Positions 1 to 23,500 of a stretch of 64,000 bases of DNA are shown piece after piece. The notes below the pieces were generated by a model. The model was not told the DNA's origin. It saw nothing but the letters and a program-made list of their open reading frames with translations, and ran no database searches. Every line of letters begins with the position of its first letter. The first letter of the stretch is position 1. A program made the translations under genes and the position numbers. This DNA is from Tachypleus tridentatus. Taxonomy: Eukaryota; Arthropoda; Merostomata; Xiphosura; Limulidae. Location: positions 48,354,782-48,418,781 of the forward strand of contig NC_134833.1 of NCBI RefSeq assembly GCF_004210375.1, written 5' to 3'.

Positions 1-872
1 GTAACTTAAAATTTGAATTTGAACTTAGAAGTTAGAGTGTTAATATGGATCAAATTTATGATATTTGTCAACAAGATTGATACACATAATTTTCTTTCTT
101 AACACAAATATATTTTAATGTACAAACAACAATACAATTTATAATAATGATTTATATACAAAAGTTTTACAAACAATACTGAGTCTTCTGTATGGTCTGG
201 TTCATGGAGAGCATATTCTGTATTAATATATGGGCACACTTATGATTCATTTCTTCTAGCTAGTTTCTTTACATGAATTTTTCTTTTATTCTTATTTTTT
301 CCCAACAAAGATATCAAATGTTCTTGTAGAAATACTAATAGCTGAAGTTAAATGGTTTGTAATGTTCAAGATCTGTAGTTTCCCAATTAATAAGCATATG
401 TCACAGTTTACAGTAAACTAACTGCAGCAAACTGATAATATTAACAATATAAACTGTTTCTTTGCATTGCATTGGTTACTTTTATAAGTTTTTAGGTGAG
501 GTTCTTGAAAGGGCAGTTGGCAATAATACTGGAAATCACTAGTATTTTACATATGTTGTGCATTGTTCATTCTTATGCTCGTGAATATTACAATAAATAC
601 ATAATAGTAAATCTTTTAAAAGTTCTATGTATAATTACTGGGTTGTGGAATACATAATGGTTATTTGAACTAAATAGTTCTGTTTCGTTCATAAAATTAC
701 TTAAGCTGTAACACAAAATCCTGTAATACAAACTTCATTTACAATTGTATACATAAATGTTCATAAATTATACAGTTAAAGAATGAAAAAATGAACATTA
801 TAAAGAATCTCAATTATTTAAGGAAACATTTTAACTTTATTTTGCTATGACATGGTATTTCAAAGAAATCAA
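1..872. other. AT-rich non-coding stretch
   Basis: No exon, RNA gene or repeat could be recognised. The stretch lies downstream of the ubiquitin-eL40 gene and upstream of the first SINE. Confidence 0.5.
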
Positions 873-1137
873 GGCCTGGTATGGTCAGGTGGTTAAGGCA
901 CCCGTCTCATAATCTGAGGGTCACAGGTTCGAATCTCTGTCACACCAAACATGCTTGCCCTTTCAGCCACAGGGCTGTTATAATTTGACAGTCAGTCCCA
1001 CTATTTGTTGGTAAGAGTAACCCAAGAGTTAGTGGTGGGTGGTGATGACTAGCTGCCCTTCCTCTAGGCTTACACTGCTAAATTAGGGACAGCTAATTGC
1101 AGATATCTTTCATGAAGCTTTGTGCAAAATTCATAAT
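873..1137 (+). mobile_element. tRNA-headed SINE, family A
   Basis: The head resembles a tRNA gene with an A-box-like segment (tatggtcaggtgg) and a B box (ggttcgaatct). The body follows the pattern shared with the copies at 1664, 39959, 41153, 55123 and 59924: 'gtcccactatttgttggtaa', 'ggtggtgatgactagctgcc', 'ctaaattagggac', 'gctttgtgcaaaatt'. It is diverged by scattered substitutions. The element is non-coding and needs a LINE for mobility. Confidence 0.85.
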
Positions 1138-1663
1138 AAACCAAATAAATGTTCTCTTTATGTTGACTTCTGCTTTCAGTGTTTATTTCGAATAATCTTA
1201 CTTTTTAATGTATACACAAATATTCATATTACTAATATCAAACAAAATAGTTCTGTAACCAAAATAAAACTACAGTGCTTTTTCTGTTTAATAGTTTACT
1301 CATTATGTATAAAATGCATAAATTATGCATTATAAATAAGTTTGGCAAAATTTTGCTTTATTCAAAACATGTTTGTCTAAATTTTATATCCAGGAAAAAA
1401 AAAAAGCTTTAGTTTCATTTGTGTTAACAGTAAGAATGTGAAAAGGAATCCAGTCTCTATTTCTACAAATTTGTCAAAACTATATGAAGACCACCTATTA
1501 ATAAAATCACAGAACTCATTTTGTATAGTTCAGTTCAAAATCAAACATAGCAATCAATAAAAGTACAATGTTTCAATTTCATCACTTGATAAAATGTGTG
1601 AATTATTAGCAATATCTTGATCTGCATGCAATTTCCTTGTACAAGTTCTTTCCTCCCTGTATT

Positions 1664-1926
1664 GGCCTGGCATGGCCTAGCGCGTTAAGGCGTGCGCTTC
1701 GTAATCTGAGGGTCGCGGGTTCGTGCCAAACATGCTCGCCCTTTCAGCCGTGGGGGCATTATAATGTGACGGTCAATCCCACTATTCGTTGGTAAAAGAG
1801 TAGCCCAAGAGTTGGCGGTGGGTGGTGATGACTAGCTGCCTTCCCTCTAGTCTTACACTTCTAAATTAGGGACAGATAGCCCTCGAGTAGCTTTGTGCAA
1901 AACTCCAAAACAAACAAACAAACAAA
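1664..1926 (+). mobile_element. tRNA-headed SINE, family A (variant head)
   Basis: Same body as the copy at 873. The head reads 'gcgttaaggcgtgcgcttcg' and lacks about 10 bp after the B box. The copy at 41153 shares this head, so the two probably belong to one subfamily. It ends in a short (CAAA)n tail. Confidence 0.85.
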
Positions 1927-3420
1927 TCCTCCCTGTATTTAAGTAATTATCACAGTGCAAGTGTAATGGGTTGATGTAACACAAACATTATTTTTGACAT
2001 TTATTCAAGCACGCTTGAACAAAGAGAAAAAAAGAACATCCTTCTTAGATAAGAGTGGGCATTGTGTTGCTTCATTTTATTCATGTACTATAAAACTGAA
2101 CTTCTCTTGGAATTATTAATGAGTTTGGCTAATAGAGAATTTTGATTTTTTAATATTTTACATTCAGTATATTTTTGTAACTTTCTTTAGGCTTAAAACA
2201 ATTTGCCTTATCAACAAAGTTTCAATCCTACTTTTTTTTTTATCAAGGTGGAGAAATGTTAGTTTACAGGCAGTTTCACCCTTTAGTAAATTAGTTAATC
2301 TAATTCTCCTATGGTCATTATCAAATTTTGAGAAAAATGTGCTTGATTTTATTTGTCTAAAGCTTATTTCTTTGTAACAGTCAGCATTATTTTATTATCA
2401 CAAACTAATATTTTAAAGGTTTCCTAGCATCATTTACATCATGCTACCAGAATTTTACATTTAACAATGGCAAAATACTAACCATCTTGCTATAGGTAAG
2501 TCAAAGTGTGCACGTTACAACTTTTTAAGAGTTGCAATAATTTATAATACTTATTATAAATATTACCAAGGGAGAGCTTAATTTTTATAGCCTTAAATCT
2601 TATCTGTTTACAGAGCCATAAACTAGAATATTGCCTCTATCACAAAATAACCACACTTCTTTCTGGTGCTTTATACACTATTTATAACCAACTGAAAGAT
2701 AGGATAAATGGTGTATTATATTATGCTGTTTTCTGTACCGAGTACTGTCTATTTTGCCTCCAATATGAAAATTTCTTTTGCTGTATTCACATCAACAAAC
2801 TTTGCTAAATCTTCAAGGGGCTCTTATCAAATAGTTAGAAAGTCAAGTAAATTGTGACAATTATAGAACATTGTTTGCTTTGCAATTGGTATTATGTATT
2901 CTTAAGTACATTATTTAATTAAATAAAAAAACTTTATATGCTAGTACATTTGGTATAGAAAATAGGCCAAACATTCATTGACACAGATATATACCATATT
3001 TCTTGATTTTAAGAATTTCCATTAAAATTATTATAAATGTAAAATATTTTAAAAGTAGAAATTTAATACATAAGATAATGAAATATAATAATAATTCTTC
3101 ATAAGGTATGTTTGTGCACTGTGTAATTTAATACAGAAACTTGAGGTATGTATTCAAGTGACTTACAAGTTTTGTTGCAGAATTATTAGTTCGACAGGTC
3201 AAAGAGCAATAAAACAAAATTTAAGTATAAAGAAATGTAGTTTTTGCTACAATTTGCAGTCATTTTAAAGAGGAAAAGTAGGAAATTTAGATTTATTTCT
3301 TTCTTCTTCGTCTTTTTTTTTTTTTTGGTGGTTATGTGGTCTGCCCAGTTGACTGAGTGCATAGAGTTAAGGGAAAGGAAATAAAAATATATAAAGTTTT
3401 AGTGAGAAAAAAGTTTAATA
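1927..3420. other. AT-rich non-coding stretch
   Basis: No exon or known repeat is recognisable. The segment just below 3603 is probably 3' UTR and downstream flank of the minus-strand ubiquitin-eL40 gene. Confidence 0.4.
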
Positions 3421-3426
3421 TTTATT
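3421..3426 (-). terminator. candidate poly(A) signal of the ubiquitin-eL40 gene
   Basis: AATAAA on the minus strand, about 180 nt past the stop codon. A second AATAAA lies at 3292-3297, just before a T-rich plus-strand run. Neither can be chosen without transcript data, and the motif is common in AT-rich DNA. Confidence 0.35.
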
Positions 3427-3602
3427 TAGGAGGTTTTAGAAGTTATGCAAATGAAATTTAATAATTTTCATCAGATCAAGTAATTTTAATCTTATATTAA
3501 AATCACTGTGTACTTAAGAGCAGTTGACAGGGAATCTATATTACTTTTTCTTTTAAATTCCTGTTATATCGCTTATTACAAGTGAAATTGTAATTTTCAC
3601 AT

Positions 3603-15066
<11,464 letters not shown>

Positions 15067-15539
15067 TCACCTACATAAAATATAATAGCAGCTCAAGAAT
15101 AACAACTACTGATCCATACATAAACTGGAAAGACTTAACCATTCTTCAACAAAGTAACATACACTACACCATTTTAATCTTAAACATCAAGAATTCAAAT
15201 ACAATCTTACCTCTACTCATACAAAACTATCTCAGTTTTCTATCTGCCCTCTACGCATTGCTAAAAATTCTCATACTTTAAGCATGTCAATGTACCCCAT
15301 CAATTTTGCTAATAGTATTGTACCATCTATATTAGCACAGCTATCTCCCCCTGTTAATCCCACTCAATTCTCACTTTCTCAATTCATACAACATTGTTTA
15401 TAAGTTTTTTTTTTATGTAGCAACCATTTAGGAACATGCTTCTTTGCCAATTCAATTTTTATTTTAACAATTTTATTTTAGTGTGTTTCTATTCACTTGT
15501 TTCAACAATTTTTCTTTGTATTTATTTCTTGTATTAGTA

Positions 15540-16440
15540 TGAATTTGTGATCAATGTATGGATTACAGAAATTCCTGGTACAACTTACCAGAAATTGGGT
15601 TCAACTTTATTTGCAGAGAAGGTACAAGTCTTAATTCATAGGGAGCTGGATTCATGGCTTTATTTCAGATTAACCTCGGCTTTTTCAGTATTTTGTTGCG
15701 ATACAGGCTCTTGCCCAACATCTTCAACTATTCGTGTCTTTGCACTCTTCTTTATATGGATGACTAACTCCTGCTTGCTTCTTCCTGTTCACAGTCCAGA
15801 CTCCATACTCATCTGCTCCTACAAGAAGCAACACAGATGGTATTCCTGATGACAATGAGGAAGCCTGTTCTTACCTCAAATCAAATATCCCATTTATTTT
15901 GGGGGATTTCTTCATTCCAACTTCAGTCTTTGGGCTTGGTGTTGACAGTTCACAAGTTCTTCACCTCACATTTTTTATAGCTCAAGATGTTCTATCTTTT
16001 TGAGGATGCAGGCTTCTTAGAAATCTATCATTGAAACTTTTCAGATCCTTTGTCTAGGTTCTGGGCCTACAGTTACCACATTGTTTTCTTAGCTTTCCAT
16101 CTTCCTGGTTTCCTAAACCTGGATTGGTTATCTCCTCCCAATATGATTCTCCTCATGCAGTGGTCACTTGATCAACAGATTTTTAGATGTGTGTGTGTTC
16201 TCAGTTAGAGACACCTCATATATGTCCTCACTACCAACTAGAACACCAAACTTCCTGCCCTTTAGTATCTGGTTCCACACCTGCTAACATTGGAGGTATT
16301 TCTGTTCTGTCAAGAGTGGAAGGGTCTTTACATTTGTACTTACCCTTTATCATAATGTAATATATTGAATCATCATCATCTGTAACTAACTTACATTGGT
16401 TCTTGAAATATGTACCTTGAGATTCCATTCTTTTTGAAAG
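15540..16440 (+). pseudogene. DIRS-type retroelement RT/RNase H relic
   Basis: Reading the plus strand across frames gives an RT core with a LTSA/PR-like segment (about 15660), then YMDD at 15753-15764 followed at once by a stop. After it come an LLLQEATQM-type stretch, a histidine-leucine-proline-glycine segment (about 16100) and a QWSLDQQIF motif (about 16170). The order (RT with YLDD/YMDD, then RNase H) and the wording fit DIRS elements, which mobilise with a tyrosine recombinase. I could not find the recombinase. Frameshifts are frequent, so this is a dead fragment. Confidence 0.5.
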
Positions 16441-16475
16441 GGTTGCTCTTTACAACATATCTTACAACTGTATTT

Positions 16476-16610
16476 TAGGGCAGCTGGTATGGGTATTAAC
16501 ACTTACTAATAAAGCAGAGAACTATGTTTTGACCTTCTTAGCTCATCTTTATGTTAACAAGGTTCTCTTCTTTATTATTAAAAGTGTTAATACCCATACC
16601 AGCTGCCCTA
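16476..16610. repeat. 135-bp palindrome made of two inverted PLE tails
   Basis: The arms 16476-16504 and 16582-16610 are perfect reverse complements (29 bp; the left arm begins tagggcagctggtatggg). Pairing continues imperfectly inward through 'aataaagcagagaac' and 'gttctcttctttatt', leaving a loop of roughly 35 nt. Each half matches the PLE tail family, one in each orientation. Confidence 0.85.
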
Positions 16611-16648
16611 AGATACAAATTTACTTCAAGTGGGTTTCTCATCATCAC
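16555..16648 (+). mobile_element. Penelope-like element tail, plus-strand half
   Basis: The right half of the palindrome extends into 'agatacaaatttacttcaag' and 'tgggtttctcatcatcac', the same 3' end seen in the copies at 14229, 40262 and 47081. Confidence 0.6.
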
Positions 16649-17199
16649 AAATACCTTACAATTGTTTTTTTTAATAATCAAATTAAATCAAACTTAAATA
16701 AAACACAGATAATTCATTTTCACAATGTATCAATTACTTTTAACTTTTTGTACATATCTTTATATACGTGTGTGTGTGGATTAGTGTGTGTATATTATTT
16801 ATCTCCCATTTCAAACATTCTTCTAATTTTCTTTCAACTACAAAATATTTTTCAACTACAACTCAAACTGTTGAGCAATAATTTCATTATTAGTAACATT
16901 TTTGGTAAAGTCATTAAATTTTTAGTCAAAACAGCAAGATATCATTACTTTCAAAACTTAGTAACATTCTAGCCTAGGAATATACTTAAAATATTTAAAA
17001 AAATAACTAATATCAATCATTAGTTGAAACTATATGGTAAAGCAATAATAATAATAATAAATAGAGTACTAAAATTAACCTTAAATATAATAGATAGTTA
17101 TTTTTTAAATAGCAGTAATACTGGAAAAAACAACAGAGAAACAAAGTATTAAATGTATTCCTGCTGAAACATGCTTTAATTGAGTTACAAATTTCTAGA

Positions 17200-17504
17200 C
17201 TTGTGGTGAGAGCCATAATAGTAATCAAGGTTGTCTTTGATGAGTATTTTTTGTCCGTTGTCTGTAAGATATCAAAGTGGAAGGTTATATGCAGCACAAG
17301 ACGGTTTGAAAGTGGCCGTAGTTCTAAAGAAGCTCCACGTAACCCATGGCCTTATCTCAGCATATACCTTAAGTTCACTGAAGAAAGTAATAATGACAAT
17401 TTACCATACAAATATTTGCTTTGCTTGCCTTTAAAGAAAACATTCAGCATGAACAGTAAATGTGCAAGCAACTTGAAAAAATTATGTCCATGTCTACAGT
17501 GAAA
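17200..17504 (+). pseudogene. BED-finger N-terminal fragment of a hAT element
   Basis: The 99-residue plus-strand ORF (17203-17502) contains WPYLSIYLKF, LLCLPLKK and a CASNLKKL end. This is the pattern of BED zinc fingers at the N-terminus of hAT transposases (aromatic W-P/H-F, C-x2-C, then SNL-x-H). The first expected Cys appears as Tyr (YKYLLC), and the closing His is missing, so the finger looks broken. Matching C-terminal pieces lie beyond the LINE at 24030-24500, suggesting one element split by the LINE insertion. Confidence 0.55.
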
Positions 17505-18164
17505 AGCCCAAGTGTCTCAACAAAAGCTGAATGGGATAATATTAGATTTAATAGTTTCATAGTTTTTGTCATTTAGAATTGAGTCTGCATTTTTAAAATT
17601 TAATCACATCACTGCATTGCCATTGAAAAGTTCACTTCACACACACAACATCCAATATACATACAACAAACTCATTGAAATAAGAGCTATATTAGTCTTC
17701 TCTGGAAGCATTTCTTGATTAGTTGTTCTGGTTCACTTGGTTTTATATCAGGTTGTAACATCTATCTTTGTTGTGGGATAATTGGCCATGCTATTAAATA
17801 TCAAAATTGTTTTTTGTTCTTATGCTGTAAGGTTAAATAATTGTGATAAATTTATTTACAGACTGTTCTCCAATGATGCATCCAGCAATGATCCTGACCA
17901 ACTGCAATGTGATGTTTCTTGTAACAGTAATGATGCAGTCACTAATGGAGATGATGACTCAGATGCAAATACTGTATAAATTCATTCTCTAGCCGATACA
18001 TTCCCTGTTGATGATGCTGTATCACTTCATTAATGTATATACACAGTCAAAACAAAAGAGGTGTTCCTCTAACATATTGAATGTCATTGCTGTAACTGAT
18101 GTAGAAAAACTTTAAATAATGTTAGTATACAAAAAAGCATTTCAAGTAGCAAAAGCAAAATATT

Positions 18165-18174
18165 AGATACTATG
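18165..18174. repeat. target-site duplication, LINE 3' side
   Basis: agatactatg, identical to 23975-23984. The pair brackets the LINE exactly. Confidence 0.9.
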
Positions 18175-18800
18175 GTTGGTTGGTTGATTTAGTGTTTTAT
18201 GGCACAAAGTAGCTAGGCTATCTGTGCCAAACATCTGGTAAAAAGGTAAAAGTATGGTAAATGTAGTAAAATTCATAAAAGGAAATGAAGGTAAAACAAA
18301 ACAGCATTTAAAAATGTAAACAGCATAAAACCAATGTTGGCATTTAGTCTACAATGTTAAGAGAGAAACTACAGTAAGATAAGTTGTAAAGGGCTTTCTG
18401 TAGCAAAATGGTAATTATCATAACCCACCAGGATGACTAAGAGGTCGTTCAAACATATAGTTCAAAAGCAGTGTCAGTCACCTGAAGTTGGTCTTTCCAG
18501 TCTTGGTGTCAAGTTATTTAATGTTATGGCCAATTTCTAATTTCAAAGTGAACTAGAGAGGCTGTGATTTTTAAAAGGGAACCACATTAAAAAGGGTTTA
18601 ATGTATAAATTAAAAAACTTAAAAGATATTAAAAAGATTAATGGCCTTTAAAAAATAAAAAAACTTTATCAAGGTGGACAATGCCACCATCACCAATAAC
18701 ACTGCCTAACATTACAAACAAACCTTGGGACAGAACATTTTGAAAATGATGCTATCGTTGAGAGTCCTAACAATGGCAAGAAAGTAAAATGTGGCTTATT

Positions 18801-18812
18801 GTGATTTGAGTG
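18801..18812. repeat. target-site duplication of the SINE inside the LINE
   Basis: gtgatttgagtg here and gtgatctgagtg at 18941-18952, one mismatch, directly flanking the SINE. Confidence 0.75.
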
Positions 18813-18940
18813 TTTGTTTGTTTTTTGAATTAAGCACAAAGCTACACAATGGGTTATCTGTGCTCTGCCCACCAAGGGTATCGAAACCCAGTTTTTTAGC
18901 ATTGTAAGTCCGCAGACATACCACTGAGCTACTGGAGGGC
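18813..18940 (-). mobile_element. tRNA-headed SINE, family B, inside the LINE 3' UTR
   Basis: Read on the minus strand: 'agtagctcagtggtatgtct', 'gcggacttacaatgct', a B-box-like 'gggtttcgataccc', then 'gtgtagctttgtgcttaatt' and a (CAAA)n tail. Family B copies recur at 28990, 34826, 48258, 48770 and 50277. The flanking 12-bp duplication marks a discrete insertion. Confidence 0.85.
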
Positions 18941-19236
18941 GTGATCTGAGTGTCACACAGACTACACACTGGTGCATCAGTTCCAGATAAAAGAAAACGA
19001 TGAGCTAAAAAAACTGTGACCAATGCGTAATCTAGATAGAACAACCTTCCTTTTCCATTCCTTACGGAAGCAAGACAGCCAAAGTCCAATATAGGGTTTT
19101 ATTTGGAAAAGCTTGTTTTTGTGTTACTCACTCCAATTCAACTACCAGCTGGCATGGAGCCAAGCTTTGAATACAGGACCATAGTCCATGTATAGAATAG
19201 GCACAGCAGTGATAGTGCCAAGGCAGATAGATTTAG

Positions 19237-19717
19237 CTACCATGTCTGCAAGCTCATTCCCGCAAATACCAATGTGGCCTGGTATCCAGAAAAATGGATA
19301 GAAGTAGATGTTAAAGAGAAATGAGCCACTCGGTTTTGAATATCAGCAAGAACAGGGTGTGAACCAACATGAAGGAATTCCAGGGCCAGTAGAGAACTAA
19401 GCGAGTCAGTACAAATATTGCAATTGGAGTATTGCTTAGCTTCTATATAATCCAGGGCAAAAGAAATGGCATACAGTTCAGTAGTGAACACAGAAGCTGT
19501 AGAGGGGGATCCTGCATGCAACCACCGACCCACAACAAACCATGGCAGAGCCTATCAAATTACCTGATTTGGAACCATCCATATAAACAGTAATGGAAAG
19601 ATTGTTCAAAAGATGTTCAGTAAATAGAAGATGATACTTCCAATCAGGAGTATCTGCTTTTGTCAGATGACTTAAAGAAAGGTCACATTTGGGGACTGTA
19701 GGACTGTAATAAGCCAT
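19237..19717 (-). pseudogene. LINE ORF2 RNase H domain relic
   Basis: Two overlapping minus-strand reading frames carry YMDGSKSG (the first catalytic Asp of RNase H type 1), TTELYAI (the catalytic Glu) and CTDSLSSL (another catalytic Asp). The domain follows the RT and would degrade RNA in the RNA/DNA hybrid. A frameshift near 19500 separates the first motif from the others. Confidence 0.85.
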
Positions 19718-20428
19718 GGTGGGATGAGCTGACCAGTGGATACTGCAATGTTATCCAAGGACAGACCCAATTCATCCAACTGCACCTGGATACGAAAAAT
19801 AAAAGGAGCAATGGCAGATAGTCTGTTCTGAAATAGTATGGCCCACCGAGGAAGAAAGACACAACCCTAGGTGGGATGCTTTGGTAAAGAATGAAGTTTC
19901 AAAGCATACAGTAAAGACAGTTGCAAACGGTGAAGGTGCAAAGAAGGTTATGAGACTCTACATATAAGCTCTGAACTGAGAAGGTGCGGAAAGCCCCAGT
20001 TCAGAGCCGAAGTCCGTGATGATGAATGGGGCCAGCATCTTTAAGGCTGAGGTCCTGGCAAAGCCATAGACCAGTGACCCATAGTTTAGTTTTAATCAAA
20101 TAAGAGCATGATATATCTTTAGCATAGAACATCAATCCACTCCCCAAAGTGATGGAAGAGAGGACACAGAGGATGTTCAGTGCTCTTGTACATTTGACCC
20201 ATAGCTGCTTAATGTGTGGTATAAAGGTCAGCTTACGATCAAAGATAAATCCCAAGAATTTGGTCTCAGGGATCACAGGCAGTGCAACTTCACCTATATG
20301 GAATTCCAGATCAGGGTGAATACCCCATTGGCGGCAAAAGTGCATGCAAACGGTTTTGGAGAGAAAAATTAAAGCAATTTGCCATGGTCCACTTCAGTAC
20401 ACGATTGAGGGCAATTTGTAGCTGCTAC

Positions 20429-21106
20429 TCAATATATCTCATGTTCAACAACTGACATGAGATGTGAGTCATCAACATAGAGCCCATTTGTAAAAGTGAG
20501 AGGGAGTTGTTCAGTGATGGCATTAATCTTGATACTTAAAAGTGTGACACTCAAAACACAGCCCTGGAGGACTCCAGGTTCCTGAAGAAAAGGACGGGAA
20601 AGTGTTGAATCCACACAAACTTGGAATCTTCTGTCCATTAAAAAATTTTTAATAAAAATGGGTAAATGGCCATGTAACCCATATATATGGAGGTCTCACA
20701 AAATGCAGTACCTCCATGTTGTGTCATAAGTCTTCTCAATGTCAAAGAATATCTATACAAGATGTCGTTTGAGAAAGGCTTCTCTGATTGATGTTTCAAG
20801 ATGAATCAGGTGGTCCATGGTGGAGTGCTGTCGTCAGAACCCACACTGGGTGGGCAAGAAGAGACTGTTTGATTCGAGAAACAAAACAAGATGAGTATTA
20901 ACCATCCTCTCTGAGGTCTTACAGAGACAGCTCATCAAAGCAATTGGATGGTAGTTTGAAGGAATCTTTGGCTTCTTCCCAGGCTTGGAGAAAGGTAGGA
21001 CAATAATTGCCTGGTGCCAGGCATCAGGAAAAACGTTCTTCTGCCATATTTGGTTAAAAACAATCAGAAGAATAGTAAGAGAAGCAGGAGATACATGGCG
21101 CAGCAT
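20429..21106 (-). pseudogene. LINE ORF2 reverse transcriptase relic
   Basis: Pieces in three frames: FSKPGKKPKIPSNYHPIAL with TSERMVN (20834-21106), then QEPGVLQGCVLS and LYVDDSH, the YVDD catalytic motif (20429-20638). A later LGFIFDRKLTF segment lies at 20200-20290. The order is that of non-LTR RTs. Stops and frameshifts break it several times. Confidence 0.9.
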
Positions 21107-21869
21107 CTCTTAGTGTATATCATCAGGTACAACCAATGTACTGCCAGACCAATGAAGGGCCAGTTTGAATTCCACCAGTGTAAAGGGATGATCATAGTCA
21201 TAGAGACAATCAGCTGAAAAGGAAAGAGGTGATCACTCTGCCCAAGTCTTGATGGCTAAGAAGGTGGAGGAAGAAGACGAAGTGCTAGATACCCAGCAAA
21301 AGCTTTCACCTAGAGTATCGACAATGCTCTGGATATCAGCTACTTCCTGGCCATCAGAGAGTAAGATCGAGAGGGGGGACAGAATTATATTGCCAAATGA
21401 CCTTTCAAATCTTGTCCCATATGACTTTGGAGCTGGTGGTAGAAGATATGCCAGTTATGAACTTAATCCAAGATTCCTTCTGGCTTTGATGTCTTACCAT
21501 TCGAGCATGTGCACAGGCCTGCTGGAAAGCAATTCAGTTTGAAAGTGTGGAATACCTACTGAAAGTATCCCAGGCCTGTTTTTGAGCCTTCTGTGCCATG
21601 TGGCAGGCAGGATTCCACCACAGACGAGGATATAGTGGAAAACGTGTCAAGGTTTTAAGAATACATTGAGCAGCTGCTTGTATAATACAGTTAGTTACTG
21701 CTGCCACACAGTCGTCTATTGAAGGCTGACAGAAGACAGCAGGATCAAGTTTTGTGAGAGCAGTGAAAGTGGCCCAGTACGCCTGATCAATCTTCCACCG
21801 GGGCACGTGGGTAGGGTGGCATCGGCCATGGCCAGTCTATCTCAAAATTATAGGAAAATGATCACTGTC

Positions 21870-22400
21870 TCATGGATTATTGTCAACCCTCCATGAGAAA
21901 TGGGAGAATAATGAAGGGGAGTAAACTGAGAGATCAATAGCAGTAAAGGACTGACTAGGTGCATGAAAATAAGTAAAAGAACCAGTATTGAAAAGAGAAA
22001 GGTTGTGATCATAAAGCATATGCTCTATAGAGTGACCCCTTCTATCAATACCAGCACCTCCCCAGAGGGGATGATGTCCATTAAAGTCCCCCAGGATTAG
22101 AAAGGGAGATGGCAAATGTTCAATAAGAGCATCAAGGTCTGATTAATCATATGTCTCTCCATGTGACAGGTAGAGAGAAGAAACACTGATGGTATGACCC
22201 AAGGAAACACAGATGGCCACGACCGCCCAGGTGTGTTGAGTGACAAAGACAGGGTGGACACATGTAAATCAACCAACAGTGCCATCCCTCCATGCACTCA
22301 TTCATCACACAGCATGTCATTTCTGTACAAAGAAAACTGCCAAAAGGTGACTGTATTGGTAGGTTTCAGAAGTGTTTCCTGTAAGGAAAGACATACAGGA
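21870..22400 (-). pseudogene. LINE ORF2 endonuclease domain relic
   Basis: The frame at 21870-22115 carries ILGDFNGHHPLWG, the metal-binding and His motif of the apurinic-type endonuclease of jockey/I LINEs, and later ID-LSVYSPSL. Such domains nick the target DNA for primed reverse transcription. The N-terminal part is in another frame. Confidence 0.85.
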
Positions 22401-22439
22401 TGGTAGGAAGCAATCTATGTTTGATGTCATCCAGATTAG

Positions 22440-23500
22440 AACGTAAAGCTTGACAGTTCCATTGTATCAAGGTGGCCATTTTTAATGACATGTAGGCAAA
22501 TTGGCTGGAGAACCATTCTGTTTATGACTACAACTTTTTTCCTTACTGTCCTTATATGGGGGAGGTTTATCGACCTCCATGGATCCTGCCCTGGGTCGAT
22601 TGGGCAGGTCTTTGTTCTTGGAATGGGAATCCAGCAACTGAGGATGGGAACAAATGTTTGATTTGCATCTTTGGGTGGGAGAAAAAGATGCATCTGAAGA
22701 AATGCCTGTATTTGGAACCAAAGGATGTGGATTTTGGGGTTTATTGGAATGTATAGGAGAAACAAAGATGGGTGTAGAAGTTATTTCATCAACTTTCTTA
22801 ACCATGGAGGTCAAAAGGCTTTGACCTTGCAATTGACACAATGTGGGTCCACTTCACACTCATAGGCATCGTGGTCCTTGCCACCACAATGAGCATATGT
22901 CAGGGAACCACGAAATGACGTCTTTGAGTGACCAAACTTCTGACACTGGAAACACTGGAGAGGGTTTGGAATGTAAGGCCCTCCCTGCAATTAAGATAAC
23001 CTGCCTTGATGGTGGAAAGTGCACGTGGTGATGTAAATGTCAAAATGAGGATGTTGGTCGGCAATGTAATTCCAATTTTGGGAGTGGAGATACCCCTCAC
23101 TGCAGAAACTCCTTAAGTGGAGAAACCAACAAGAATCTCTCACTCTGGAATATTCTTCAAATCCCTCTCAACAATAACTCCTCATGATGAATTCAAAGTA
23201 GCATAATGTGTAACCTCAACAGGTATATCCCCAATTGCCTTTGAATTCAAGAGAAGTTCACTGTGTTGAGACGTGGATGTTTCCACCAATATGTCTCCAG
23301 ATCAAAGCTTCTTTACTGACTTTGGAGAGCTAGCAAGTCCCTCCAGTCCCTTCTGAATAAAAAAGGGGGACATTTACCCTAAAGGTTTCTCTGAAAGATG
23401 TAGGATAAGAAAATGAGATACAGCTAGTGGTACAAATGTTAAAGATTGCTTATTAGAATCTTCAAGACGTGGTCATTTACCTATTGACTGTTTTTTTCAC
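22440..23500 (-). pseudogene. LINE ORF1 (gag-like) relic with CCHC zinc knuckles
   Basis: At about 22845-22985 the minus strand reads NPLQCFQCQKFGHSK, then YAHCGGKDHDAYECE and HCVNCK. These are successive CCHC-type knuckles as in ORF1 of I/jockey elements, which bind the element RNA. The first Cys of the second knuckle appears as Tyr. Downstream the frame is Pro- and Ser-rich and includes DPGQDPWRSINLP. The reading is broken by stops upstream. Confidence 0.8.

Noticed and set aside
873-960. tRNA-like heads as true tRNA genes
   Set aside because: Each is followed by the same SINE body and the acceptor stem does not close.
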